DNA of 64,000 nucleotides, taken from positions 1 to 64,000 of the IMG/VR virus record IMGVR_UViG_3300042566_001051; one strand, written 5' to 3'. The translations under genes were made by a program, and so were the position numbers. The DNA comes from a virus. Positions within the stretch are counted from its first letter, which is position 1. Each line of letters starts with the position of its first letter. Below the pieces are notes generated by a model that worked only from the letters and a program-made list of their open reading frames with translations, was not told the DNA's origin and searched no databases. This document shows, piece after piece, positions 51,097-59,337 of this stretch.

Positions 51097-51990
51097 ATGC
51101 CAGCCAAACCACTCACGCCAGAGCAACAGGGTGACGCACAGCGCCTCATGGCCATCTTCGAAGAGCACAAGACCAAGCACGGCCTGACGCAGGCAACGCT
51201 TGCGGATGACCTTGGCTACTCGGTGCAAAGCTCTGTCAGCCAGTACCTGAAAGGAAAAATCCCGCTGAACGTTGAAGCGGCGGTGAAATTTGCAGGCCGT
51301 TTCGGGTGCGCAGTTTCTGAGTTCAGTCCATCAATTCAAAAAGAAATTGACAGGATTGCCGGTTTTTCAACCAAGTCAGGAGACGCAGGGAGGCGCAAAT
51401 TGACTGATTTTGAGAAAGAAAAAGAAAACGCAACCAAACTAAATCAGCAAATTGAAAATGATCGCCGCGCCATTGATGAGTATCTTGTGGCCGGCATGCC
51501 GGACGCTAAATTGATAGATGGTGAATTTAGCGTTGTTTCGGCGAACGATGATTTTGTTAGGTTTGAAATCTACGACGTGAGAATGTCAGCAGGGCCTGGC
51601 GCAGAGCAGGTAGCTCACCCTGATATGGTTGAGTACCTACCGGTTTTGAAAGAATGGGCGAACGAGAACCTTGGCACTACCGATCACAATCGGATAAAGC
51701 TGGTAACGTGCTCAGGGGTAAGCATGCAGCCAACAATTGACGACGGATCGCTGATGTTTGTTGATGTCACTGTCAAAAACTACCGTGGCGACGGGCTGTA
51801 TTGCCTTGCATTTAGAGACGGGCTGATCGTGAAAAGGCTGGTTGCCGACGTGAAAAGCCGTCGAATTCGCCTTGTCTCGGACAACCCTGATAAGACGAAT
51901 TATCAAGATCAAATCATTGAGCCTGACGAAGAGGATAGACTCACGATTATTGGTCAGGTGAAGAGGTGGTTCAAAACATGCAAGCCATGA
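51097..51990 (+). CDS. cI: CI-type repressor with LexA-like autoprotease domain
   Basis: The 297-aa repressor has an N-terminal HTH (about 28-65; LTQATLADDLGYSVQSSVSQYLKGKIPLNVEAAVKFA) and a linker. The S24 peptidase domain has cleavage site Ala165-Gly166 (RMSAGPG), Ser209 (CSGVSMQPTI) and Lys246 (LIVKRLV). RecA-stimulated self-cleavage would induce the prophage after DNA damage. It diverges from cro across two operators, and the antirepressor at 13.3 kb could give a second induction route. Confidence 0.9.
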   Translation: MPAKPLTPEQQGDAQRLMAIFEEHKTKHGLTQATLADDLGYSVQSSVSQYLKGKIPLNVEAAVKFAGRFGCAVSEFSPSIQKEIDRIAGFSTKSGDAGRRKLTDFEKEKENATKLNQQIENDRRAIDEYLVAGMPDAKLIDGEFSVVSANDDFVRFEIYDVRMSAGPGAEQVAHPDMVEYLPVLKEWANENLGTTDHNRIKLVTCSGVSMQPTIDDGSLMFVDVTVKNYRGDGLYCLAFRDGLIVKRLVADVKSRRIRLVSDNPDKTNYQDQIIEPDEEDRLTIIGQVKRWFKTCKP

Positions 51991-52745
51991 AAATAGCTGG
52001 TTTTTTGGCATTGATAACGGCAGCCGTCCCGTCGGTTGCTTTTGCCGATATTGGCGGCACATATTCAAAGAAAAACTCTATTGCTGAAATAAAGCAGCAG
52101 GGAAAATCTGTTGAGTTCTCAATCAATTCGTCAGCCAACCAAGGCGCCTGCGAATTAGAGGGTGTGGCGGCGATGATCGACGAAAACCGTGCCGCCTACA
52201 CATCGGGAGAAGGTTCCGACAAATGCGTTGCCGTACTTAATTTTTCAGGCGGTCAGCTTGTCGTGACAACCAAGGGGTGCGAAGGCTATTGCGGATTGAA
52301 TGCGGCCGGATCAATGGACGGAACATACAAGACGAGCAAGGGCGCAAATTCGGCGCCTCAAGGGGCCCTCGTGAGTGACGATAAGGCTTTTGCTATCGCT
52401 GGAGATATGTACAAGGCGTACCGATATGGCGGAGCAAGCGAGATGCTTGCAATTGAGAATTCATGCTGGAGCGCCCTTCACAAGCAAGGCAAGAAGAACG
52501 AGGCTGGCGCCGCCTCTTGTTCGGTTGCTGGGCTTTCAGGCGCCTTCGTAGAAGGAACCATTGCCAGAAGCCAGCGCAGGTCTCCAACCCCGATCTACAG
52601 CGGTGATGGGGTAAGAGGGAGAATACTGAAGAACATGGCTAAGGCTGGAATCGACGAGGCCCAGGCGCAACAGATTCTCGAAACATCGGTTCAGACAAAG
52701 CAAGGATCGATACTCTCCGGGCTATCAGCCGCTGGGATGCGGTAA
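51978..52745 (+). CDS. Secreted protein co-transcribed with the repressor
   Basis: The 255-aa protein has a Sec signal peptide (MQAMKIAGFLALITAAVPSVAFA, cut before DIGG) and four or more Cys that could form disulfides (GACELEG, DKCVAVL, GCEGYCGL, SCW). I chose ATG 51978 because GAGGTG lies 9 nt upstream; ATG 51987 (ATGA overlap with the cI stop) is the alternative. It has no family I recognise. Expression with CI means it is made in lysogens, so a lysogenic-conversion role is inferred. Its base composition is lower in GC than the late genes. Confidence 0.7.
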   Translation: MQAMKIAGFLALITAAVPSVAFADIGGTYSKKNSIAEIKQQGKSVEFSINSSANQGACELEGVAAMIDENRAAYTSGEGSDKCVAVLNFSGGQLVVTTKGCEGYCGLNAAGSMDGTYKTSKGANSAPQGALVSDDKAFAIAGDMYKAYRYGGASEMLAIENSCWSALHKQGKKNEAGAASCSVAGLSGAFVEGTIARSQRRSPTPIYSGDGVRGRILKNMAKAGIDEAQAQQILETSVQTKQGSILSGLSAAGMR

Positions 52746-52768
52746 CAGAACGTAGCGAACAAACAACG

Positions 52769-52793
52769 ACCCACCAATCGGTGGGTTTTTTTT
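52769..52793 (+). terminator. Terminator of the cI operon
   Basis: ACCCACC-AATC-GGTGGGT is a perfect 7-bp stem with a 4-nt loop, followed by a run of eight T residues. It ends the cI-secreted protein transcript before PL. Confidence 0.9.
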
Positions 52794-52803
52794 GGCCTAA
52801 ATA

Positions 52804-52818
52804 ATTAGTCGGACTGTT
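52804..52818. promoter_or_regulatory. Left operator, copy 1
   Basis: ATTAGTCGGACTGTT, identical to 51023-51037. It overlaps the first bases of the PL -35 box. Confidence 0.85.
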
Positions 52819-52845
52819 GACAGCATGAAACAGTCCGACTAATAT
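52817..52845 (+). promoter_or_regulatory. PL promoter
   Basis: Near-consensus sigma-70 promoter: TTGACA (52817-52822), a 17-nt spacer and TAATAT (52840-52845). Both boxes overlap operator copies, so CI would silence the whole + strand early operon in a lysogen. Confidence 0.9.
52829..52843. promoter_or_regulatory. Left operator, copy 2 (inverted)
   Basis: AACAGTCCGACTAAT, the reverse complement of the operator at 52804-52818. It covers the spacer and -10 of PL. Confidence 0.85.
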
Positions 52846-52851
52846 CCAGTC

Positions 52852-53453
52852 TCAGAAACAAGCAACGTCAGGCAACGCCCGGCGGCGCAACGCTCCTTAA
52901 CAACACGTTGGATGAATAGAGGCTAGGCCCGCAAGGGCGACAACCTCCTGCGCCGTGGCGCGTGCCGCAGAAGTAAAAGCACGCGAAATCCGAGGCTCCC
53001 TGGGGGAGTGGCCCGTGGGGCTGCGATGAAACCAAAGACTCGGTCGAAAGACGCCCATCCGGAGGTGGCGAGGTAACACCGGGCACCAAAGCGGCTTTTA
53101 ACAAGGCTGCTTTGGCGGCTGACCAGAGGGCCGACACAAATTCTCTGGAGGTCTGGCGGTTTCCAAAACTAACGCCCGAAGCATGAGAGCAAGCCGGAAG
53201 GACAGACCCTGGAATTCGTAGGCCAGCCGCAGAAGTCATGCGGTGAAACGCTGACGAACCGCGATCTACAGACGCAATCAGGAACCACCTTCCGCCGGTG
53301 CTCGCATTCGACACATGCCGCAACGATGGACGAAAGATTCGTGACAGCCCGGAGAGACGGGCACTAATCCCCCCCCAACGTAGCCGGAAACGTCCTCCCT
53401 TCCTCGCGCCCGCCGAGGCTTCCGGCAGCGGGCACTTTTACAAGGAGGCAACC
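52852..53453 (+). ncRNA. Long structured leader RNA of the PL operon
   Basis: About 600 nt between the PL start and the first gene hold no convincing + strand gene. Hairpins include GCCC-GCAA-GGGC (GNRA loop, about 52927), GCGCC-GT-GGCGC (about 52950), CCAAAGC...GCTTTGG (about 53086-53116), CCAGAG...CTCTGG (53123-53148) and GCCCG-GAGAGA-CGGGC (about 53347). GCCCGC...GCGGGC (about 53407-53432) lies just before the first ribosome site. GCCGCAGAAGT occurs twice (52964 and 53226). It could be an antitermination leader, as with the HK022 put RNAs, or a separate functional RNA. The identity is not recognised. Confidence 0.5.
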
Positions 53454-53714
53454 ATGCCGCAAGCAATCGATTACGGAGTCATGTCGGACGATGAGCAAGT
53501 AGGCCGCTTGTCTCCGAAAGACTTGGAAATGTGCGGGGTGGCGATGAAGCCATTCCGCGTCAAGGTCTATCGCCGCACGCCGGCAGGCCGTCAGGTTGAG
53601 CGAATCGGCGTTCTGGCTACATCGGGCTGCGATGCAATCCTCCGCGCCTTCGAGATTTTCGGCGACGGCGACGCAGTAGGCGCTTTCGCACAACCAGCCG
53701 GGAGCGTGCAATGA
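53454..53714 (+). CDS. First early protein of the PL operon, unknown
   Basis: The 86-aa protein (MPQAIDYGVMSDDEQVGRLSPKDLEMCGVAMKPFRVKVYRRTPAGRQVERIGVLATSGCDAI) has an excellent AAGGAGG site 5 nt upstream of ATG 53454. The C-terminal half resembles small domains that process amino-acid sequence repeats in phage early proteins, without a known function. As first gene after PL and the leader it should be strongly expressed on infection. Confidence 0.65.
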   Translation: MPQAIDYGVMSDDEQVGRLSPKDLEMCGVAMKPFRVKVYRRTPAGRQVERIGVLATSGCDAILRAFEIFGDGDAVGAFAQPAGSVQ

Positions 53715-53800
53715 AAAAGCTCCTATCTGATTTTCTGTACTACCTCAAACGCGGGCATTCGATTCAAAACGCCTGGCGCCTTGCGAGGCTGACTCTATGA
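53711..53800 (+). CDS. 29-aa early peptide
   Basis: The peptide MKKLLSDFLYYLKRGHSIQNAWRLARLTL is coupled at both ends by ATGA overlaps. It is basic and amphipathic. Very short, but the perfect coupling supports translation; small phage peptides of the type RGHSI..AWRLAR occur elsewhere in early operons as I recall. Confidence 0.6.
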   Translation: MKKLLSDFLYYLKRGHSIQNAWRLARLTL

Positions 53801-54033
53801 GCCGCACCGCGATTCATTTCCTCTGGCTGTTCGCCCTGGTCAATGCCGGGCCGGCGCTATACCTGATTGGCCGCAGCGATGGCAAAGAGGTTGCACAGCG
53901 CAGTTGCCCGCCTGCCCAGCAAGGCGAAAAGCTCTTGAGTACCGTTCAAAACCTGGACGGAACAGTCTGGTGCTCCTACGCGGAAAGCGGAACCGGATAC
54001 GGACGAGCGATCACCCGAAGGAAGGCGTCATGA
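53797..54033 (+). CDS. Small protein with N-terminal membrane segment
   Basis: The 78-aa protein starts MSRTAIHFLWLFALVNAGPALYLIG, one membrane anchor or uncleaved signal, then a soluble part with two Cys. It overlaps both neighbours by 4 nt. Function unknown; superinfection exclusion at the membrane is one possibility. Confidence 0.55.
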   Translation: MSRTAIHFLWLFALVNAGPALYLIGRSDGKEVAQRSCPPAQQGEKLLSTVQNLDGTVWCSYAESGTGYGRAITRRKAS

Positions 54034-54230
54034 GCCCATGTCAGTGCGCAGCCTATCCATTCCCTCATCGGCCAGATGGCGGCAAATGCATCAACCCCGG
54101 CACAGAACCGCGCTCATGCGGCGATTGCCATTACAGCCAGCGGCTTGTTGATCCCTACGGAACCGGCGACCGCTGGTATTCGATCACCGAGTGCACGGCA
54201 GACGACGGATGCCCTTGGGGCAAAGACTGA
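54030..54230 (+). CDS. Small Cys-rich early protein
   Basis: The 66-aa protein has seven Cys (CQCAAYPF, GKCINPG, SCGDCHYS, ECTADDGC) and probably binds metal. Start ATG 54030 overlaps the previous stop (ATGA). It precedes the nuclease gene by 10 nt. Confidence 0.6.
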   Translation: MSPCQCAAYPFPHRPDGGKCINPGTEPRSCGDCHYSQRLVDPYGTGDRWYSITECTADDGCPWGKD

Positions 54231-54240
54231 AAGGAAGACC

Positions 54241-55038
54241 ATGAAGGAAATCATCACCATCCGGGCAAGCAGCTTGTCCGATCTGATGGACTGCCCGGCG
54301 CGCTGGGCGGCCAAGCACATCGACAAGAAATGGATGCCGACATCAGCCGCCGCGCAGCTTGGCACGGCCGTTCATGCCGGCGCCGAAGCATTCGACAAGG
54401 CCATCTTGTCAGGCAGCCAGATCACGATTGACGACGCCGCTGGCGCCGTGGTCGATGCGATCAACAAGCCAGACGAGGAAGTCGATTGGAGCGAGCAGGC
54501 GCCAAGCGAGGCAGAACGCATCGCCCTGTCTCTGCACGTCAAGTATTGCTCCGAGATTGCGCCAGCGCAGATTTACACCGGAATCGAGGTTATGTGCGAG
54601 CGGCTGGAAATCTCCGATCTTGGGATTGCGCTGACCGGAACCACAGACCGCATTCGCCAAACCGCCGAAGGGCTTGGCGTTGCCGACCTGAAGACCGGAA
54701 AGACCGCCGTCGGCTCCGATGGCGTGGCGGCAACTGGTAAGCACGCCTTACAGATTGGCGTCTATGAGCTTCTGGCCGAGCATTCCACCGGCCAGCAGAT
54801 CACGGCTCCCGGCCAGATCATCGGCATGAACACGGCCAAGACGCCGGCCTCTCAGCGAATCGGAACCGGCGAAGTGCGCAATGCGAAATCGCTGCTGATT
54901 GGCTCAGAGGGCAGTCCGGGTGCGCTGGAAATCGCGTCGAAGATCATCCACAGCGGCATGTTCTACGGCAACGCAAGAAGCCAGCTATGCACGCCGAAGT
55001 TCTGCCCGATCTACGGGGCATGCAAGTGGAGGGGTTGA
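54241..55038 (+). CDS. PD-(D/E)XK recombination exonuclease (Cas4/RecB-like)
   Basis: The 265-aa nuclease has GTAVHAGAE (41-49), acidic residues D136 (GTTDRI) and D149, and K151 (ADLKTGK), the PD-(D/E)XK active site. Cys18 and the C-terminal CTPKFCPIYGAC could hold an iron-sulfur cluster, as in Cas4/AddB-type nucleases. It lies upstream of recT, so it is the likely exonuclease partner for single-strand annealing, like lambda exo or RecE. Confidence 0.8.
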   Translation: MKEIITIRASSLSDLMDCPARWAAKHIDKKWMPTSAAAQLGTAVHAGAEAFDKAILSGSQITIDDAAGAVVDAINKPDEEVDWSEQAPSEAERIALSLHVKYCSEIAPAQIYTGIEVMCERLEISDLGIALTGTTDRIRQTAEGLGVADLKTGKTAVGSDGVAATGKHALQIGVYELLAEHSTGQQITAPGQIIGMNTAKTPASQRIGTGEVRNAKSLLIGSEGSPGALEIASKIIHSGMFYGNARSQLCTPKFCPIYGACKWRG

Positions 55039-55039
55039 C

Positions 55040-55528
55040 ATGGCCCGCCCTGCAATCGAAATCAACACGGCAGCAATCGCCTGCATGTACTCAGCAGGCA
55101 AGCCGGCGTGCGAGATAGCGGAAGAAATTGGCGTTTCGACGCAAACCGTTCTCCGCCGGCTGAAGGCCGCCGGGATGCACGTCAAGCCGCAGGGCGAGCG
55201 AATGCGCGGGACGACTTCAAAGCCAGAATTCGTTGGCCCTGCCCTGCCGCGAGGCGCCCGCAACTCGATCAACAAGCTGGGTTCTTCCGGTTTGAGCAGT
55301 CAAGGCTATGTCCGCATCAACACCGGTTCGCGCAAGCGCCAATACGAGCATGTCCTGAAAGCAGAAAAGGCGCTTGGGCGGCGCCTAAAACCCGGCGAGG
55401 TCGTGCATCACATCAACTGCGACCGAACCGATAACCGAAGTGAAAACCTGCTTGTGTGCTCGCACAAGTACCACCTCCAACTCCACGCCAGGATGCGTCG
55501 CAACGACTACTGGCGCCAATTCAACTGA
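55040..55528 (+). CDS. HNH endonuclease with N-terminal HTH
   Basis: The 162-aa protein has an N-terminal resolvase-like HTH (AGKPACEIAEEIGVSTQTVLRRLKAAGMHV) and an HNH core (RQYEHVLKAEKALGRRLKPGEVVHHINCDRTDNRSENLLVCSHKYHLQLHA). Such free-standing homing endonucleases invade recombination operons. It starts right at the nuclease stop and separates it from recT. Confidence 0.8.
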   Translation: MARPAIEINTAAIACMYSAGKPACEIAEEIGVSTQTVLRRLKAAGMHVKPQGERMRGTTSKPEFVGPALPRGARNSINKLGSSGLSSQGYVRINTGSRKRQYEHVLKAEKALGRRLKPGEVVHHINCDRTDNRSENLLVCSHKYHLQLHARMRRNDYWRQFN

Positions 55529-55542
55529 AAGGACGGCCCAAC

Positions 55543-56676
55543 ATGGCTACCACTAACCTCTCCAACCTCCAGCAGGGGCAGCAGCAACAGACCGCCCGCC
55601 GACCCAAGACCATCTTCGACTTCCTGGACGACCCGCGCGTCCAGAAGGGTATCGGCGCCGTGGCCGGAAAGTTCCTGACGCCCGACCGCTTCCTGCGTTT
55701 GGCGATCAACGCGGTGAAGAAAACTCCGCTGCTTGCCCAGTGCGATCCGCAAAGCGTCCTGGGTTCCTTCATGGCATCTGCTGCCCTGGGCCTGGAGCCG
55801 AACACAGTACAGCAGCAAGCGTTTCTGATTCCCTACAAGAAGCGTGCCAAGGTCGATAACCAGTGGGTGGATATTTACGAATGCCAGTTCCAGATTGGCT
55901 ATCGCGGCTTTATCACCCTCGCCCACCGCTCTCCGCACATCGCCAGCGTCCAGGCCGAAGCGATCCACGACGGCGACCTGTTCGACCACATGCTGGGCTC
56001 CGAGTCGTTCCTGAAGTACCGCAAGGCGCTCAAGGATCGTGGCGGCCTGATCGGCTCGTTCTGCTACACGAAGCTGGAATCCGGCATTGAAATGGCGACC
56101 GTTCTTCCGCTCTCCGAGGTGGAGAAGATTCGCGGCAAGAGCGAGACCTACAACGCCCTGATGCGCAACGTCGAGCAGGCCGACAACCAGAAAGACCGCG
56201 AGAAGGCCGAAAAGAAGCTGGCCGAAACGCCCTGGGTCATGTGGGAAGACGACATGGCCGCCAAGTCGGCGATCAAGAAGCACGCCAAGCAGTTGCCGTT
56301 GATGCCCGGTGACGCGATGTCGGCCGCTGCTGAAATCGACTCCAACGCCGACCGCAACGTCATCGACATGTCGGCGATGGCTGACCCGGATGTCGTGCGC
56401 GGCGTGGTGCAGGACGGCTACAGCCCGCCGGCGATTGAGCACCAAGAGGCCGAGCACCTGCCCGCCGACCTTGGCAAAGGAAATCGCCAGGCCGAACCGG
56501 TTGAGGCCCGCCAAGCCCGCCAGCAGCCGGCCCGGCGCGCCGCCCAGGCCAACGTCGATCAAGAGACCGGCGAAATCCAGGGAGGCGGCGACAACTGGGA
56601 GCCGACGGCAGAAGAGCTTGCCGAGATTCAAGCGCGCGAACTCGCTGAGTCCGGCGGCTTCGGCAACGTCGATTAA
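55543..56676 (+). CDS. recT: RecT-family single-strand annealing protein
   Basis: The 377-aa protein has the RecT core in its first 230 residues (RFLRLAINAVKKTPLLAQCDPQSVLGSFMASAALGLEPNTVQQQAFLIPYK; CQFQIGYRGFITLAHRSPHI; WVMWEDDMAAKSAIKKHAKQLPL). A low-complexity C-terminal tail is longer than in E. coli RecT. It anneals complementary DNA strands and pairs with the nuclease upstream. I chose ATG 55543, with AAAGGA upstream. Confidence 0.9.
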   Translation: MATTNLSNLQQGQQQQTARRPKTIFDFLDDPRVQKGIGAVAGKFLTPDRFLRLAINAVKKTPLLAQCDPQSVLGSFMASAALGLEPNTVQQQAFLIPYKKRAKVDNQWVDIYECQFQIGYRGFITLAHRSPHIASVQAEAIHDGDLFDHMLGSESFLKYRKALKDRGGLIGSFCYTKLESGIEMATVLPLSEVEKIRGKSETYNALMRNVEQADNQKDREKAEKKLAETPWVMWEDDMAAKSAIKKHAKQLPLMPGDAMSAAAEIDSNADRNVIDMSAMADPDVVRGVVQDGYSPPAIEHQEAEHLPADLGKGNRQAEPVEARQARQQPARRAAQANVDQETGEIQGGGDNWEPTAEELAEIQARELAESGGFGNVD

Positions 56677-56721
56677 CTCACAACCACCGGGCGGCCACCG
56701 CGCCGCCCCAGGGAGAACCCC

Positions 56722-57243
56722 ATGCAAGTTATTCGCATCACCATGCCGGACGGCGCCAAGTACGACGTTCCGACAGAAATCATCGCCCGCAACCGGGCCA
56801 AGTATTACGCCGACAAGGAGTTTGACGGCGACATCGAGCGTTCGCTGGCCGAGGACACGCTCCCGCTCTTCCAGTCCGACGACTACGAAATTCACGACTG
56901 GGCCGCCAACAACATGAACTGGAGCGACGTGAAGGATCACGCGACCCTTGCATCGCTGCCGGAAGACAGAGAAGCGTCGCACCAGGAAGGCTGGATCAAC
57001 GGCGAGTACGAAATCATCGACAAGCCGGACGGCGCCGCTGCCGACCTTTTGAACCTTGAACGGCTGGCAAGCATGCCGCTGAAGGTCATCACCCGCTCCA
57101 TGTCTCTCGCCGGCGCCAGCAAGGTGCAACTGGTTTTTGAGACCGCAGGGGAAAAGCCGGTCGGGGCAATCATTCTGCTGACCGGCGACGACACCGAACG
57201 CTACCTGAAGGCCATCGAGGCGGAAGCTGAATCCGAAGGCTGA
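56722..57243 (+). CDS. Hypothetical protein of the recombination operon
   Basis: The 173-aa protein begins with a beta-hairpin-like segment (MQVIRITMPDGAKYDVPTEIIARNRAKYYADKEF), continues acidic and Trp-rich, and ends with a second beta-rich part (KVQLVFETAGEKPVGAIILLTGDD). It lies between recT and the Rad50-like gene and is likely to accompany them. The family is not recognised. Confidence 0.55.
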   Translation: MQVIRITMPDGAKYDVPTEIIARNRAKYYADKEFDGDIERSLAEDTLPLFQSDDYEIHDWAANNMNWSDVKDHATLASLPEDREASHQEGWINGEYEIIDKPDGAAADLLNLERLASMPLKVITRSMSLAGASKVQLVFETAGEKPVGAIILLTGDDTERYLKAIEAEAESEG

Positions 57244-57259
57244 CCACGAAAGGACGGAC

Positions 57260-59101
57260 ATGAAAATAGAATCCATTGGCGTCAGCAACTTCCAAATGCT
57301 GACCGACATCAACATCAATCTCGCCGGCACGCCGATCTGCCTGATCGCCGGCGCCAACGAACAAGGCAAGTCGTCATTGCACGAGGCCATCCGCTTCGCG
57401 CTGACCGGCGAAAGCACCCGCGTCAAGCTGAAGAAGGACATGGACGCCCTGGTGCGCGATGGCACGAAAACGGGCGGCGTCATCGTCCGCCTGGAAAACG
57501 GCAACAGCGCCGAGCTCGAATTGCCGGCCGGCAAAGTTTCGACGGTCGGCACGCTGGTCAATGACTTGCAGTTGAAGGCGCTTCCGCTGGTTATGGATGC
57601 CGGCCGCTTCGCCGCCATGACCGAGAACGACCGCCGTGCCTTCCTGTTCGATCTGTCCGGACTGCAATGCGACAGCAAGAACGTCGGCGACCGCCTCGTT
57701 GCGCGTGGCTGCGACGCCAAGAAGGTTGAGGCAATCGCCCCGCTGCTGCGCAACGGATTTCCGGCAGCCGAGACCGAGGCGCGAACCAAGGTGCGCGAGA
57801 AAAAGGCAAGCTGGAAGACCGTGACTGGCGGCGAGACCTGGGGAAAAGACAAGGCGGCAAAGTGGCAGCCGGCCGCCCTGCCTCCTGAGTCGGACAAGGC
57901 GGCGGGACGGGCGGAGAATGCGCGCCAAAAAGCCAGCGAGGTTGAGCGCGAGCTTTCGGCAGCGCAGCAGGAACTTGGCGCGGCCCGTGCCGAATTGCAG
58001 CGCCGGCAGCAGGCCGAGACCGAGCGCGAACATCTTGCCGAAAAAGCTGGCACCGTCGGCCGGTTTAAGTCAAAGCTGGCGCACGACGAGGCGGAATTGA
58101 AGCAGTGGGAGGCAAAGGTTGAAGAAACCCGCGCCAAGGCCGGCGCCGCAAGCGTCAATCCGAAAGCACCGGGCGAGTACCTGTTGCGCGGCCTGGCCGC
58201 CGTGGCAGACGAATTCCTTGTCGTGGCTGAAAATCACCATGACATCGAGTGGCCGGAAGGGCTAGTCAGCCGCGCATCCGCTCATTTGGCTGAATACAAA
58301 AAGCTGCATGGCTGGCCGTTCAAGAGCGGCGACCAGGCAGACCCGGAGGCAGTTGCGCGGTTGCCTGAGCATGAGCGCGCACTGACCTTGCTGCAAAGCG
58401 CCGTTGCCAACAGCAAGCGCGACCTGGCAGCCGCTGAAGCCGCCGCCACCAAGCTGGCTGAACTGGATGGCGAGAAGGTCGAGGCAATCGACTTGGAGGC
58501 GATTCAGGCCAAGGTCAGTGAGTTGAGCGAAAAGCGCAACGGCTGGCGCGCCGACGCCGAAAAATACCAGGCCATTGCCGAGCAGGCAAAGCGGCACCAG
58601 GAAGTCATCGACCAAGCGGCCGCGCTGCATGGCGACATCCTTGCGTGGTCTGACATCGCCGACGCCCTGGCTCCCGATGGAATCCCCGGTGAAATGCTGG
58701 CCGATGCCATCAAGCCGCTGAACGACCGACTGCGCGCAACGTCGATTGCCACTGGCTGGGATCAGGTTTCGATTGATGCCGACATGACCATCCGAATCAA
58801 CGGCCGCCTGTATTCGCTGGGCAGCCAGTCGGCGCGCTACCGGGCAAACATGGCGATGGTCGAGGCTATTTCGTTCCTGTCTGGCCTGCGCTTCTTCGCT
58901 ATCGACGAATTCGACTGCCTTGATTCCGATAACCGCATGGCTGGCCTCAAGTGGTTTCATCAGCTTGCGGTATCCGGCGATGCGGAAACGATGCTGGTGT
59001 TTGGCACCTTCAAGCAGCCGCCGCAAGCGCCTAACACGTTTCAGGTCTTGTGGATGGAGCGCGGCTCTGTCGGAGGTGACTCGTTACGGAGGGCTGCATA
59101 A
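57260..59101 (+). CDS. Rad50/RecF-like AAA ATPase
   Basis: The 613-aa protein has Walker A GANEQGKSS (31-39), a long coiled-coil middle (about 205-300 and 380-460) and a C-terminal half with Walker B (RFFAIDEFDCLD). This is the layout of SMC/Rad50/RecF ATPases. No separate SbcD-like phosphoesterase is adjacent, so it probably assists recT-dependent recombination or replication. Confidence 0.8.
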   Translation: MKIESIGVSNFQMLTDININLAGTPICLIAGANEQGKSSLHEAIRFALTGESTRVKLKKDMDALVRDGTKTGGVIVRLENGNSAELELPAGKVSTVGTLVNDLQLKALPLVMDAGRFAAMTENDRRAFLFDLSGLQCDSKNVGDRLVARGCDAKKVEAIAPLLRNGFPAAETEARTKVREKKASWKTVTGGETWGKDKAAKWQPAALPPESDKAAGRAENARQKASEVERELSAAQQELGAARAELQRRQQAETEREHLAEKAGTVGRFKSKLAHDEAELKQWEAKVEETRAKAGAASVNPKAPGEYLLRGLAAVADEFLVVAENHHDIEWPEGLVSRASAHLAEYKKLHGWPFKSGDQADPEAVARLPEHERALTLLQSAVANSKRDLAAAEAAATKLAELDGEKVEAIDLEAIQAKVSELSEKRNGWRADAEKYQAIAEQAKRHQEVIDQAAALHGDILAWSDIADALAPDGIPGEMLADAIKPLNDRLRATSIATGWDQVSIDADMTIRINGRLYSLGSQSARYRANMAMVEAISFLSGLRFFAIDEFDCLDSDNRMAGLKWFHQLAVSGDAETMLVFGTFKQPPQAPNTFQVLWMERGSVGGDSLRRAA

Positions 59102-59328
59102 TGTCAGCAAATCAAAACAACAAAAGCCGGGAGGAATTGGCGGGGTTCGATAATCTTCCAGACTCTGCAAACGTCAGGATTCGAATCGTCATGGGGCTGC
59201 TCTCCTGCTCAGACGCGACCGTCTGGCGTATGTCCAAGGATGGCCGCATACCCAAACCAAGGAAGCTCTCAAAGCGAGTAACCGCCTGGAACGTAGGCGA
59301 GTTGCGCAAAGCGCTCGCCGCACTGTAA
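59101..59328 (+). CDS. AlpA-like HTH protein
   Basis: The 75-aa protein has a MerR/AlpA-like winged segment (MGLLSCSDATVWRMSKDGRIPKPRKLSKRVTAWNVGELRKAL). AlpA proteins regulate excision genes. An excisionase-like role is possible, although no integrase is visible here. It starts on the last base of the preceding stop codon. Confidence 0.75.
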   Translation: MSANQNNKSREELAGFDNLPDSANVRIRIVMGLLSCSDATVWRMSKDGRIPKPRKLSKRVTAWNVGELRKALAAL

Positions 59329-59337
59329 GGGGCGGCC

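Noticed and set aside
53226-53260. Possible group II intron domain V in the leader (hairpin with GTGAAA loop)
   Set aside because: The stem lacks the AGC catalytic triad and correct length, and no intron boundaries or reverse transcriptase are present.
52868-53323. 151-codon - strand frame in the PL leader
   Set aside because: No ribosome site or family features; the sequence behaves as structured RNA and the frame faces a strong + strand promoter.
55507-58158. 883-codon - strand frame opposite recT and the Rad50-like gene
   Set aside because: Shadow of well-supported + strand genes; its protein has no recognisable domain.
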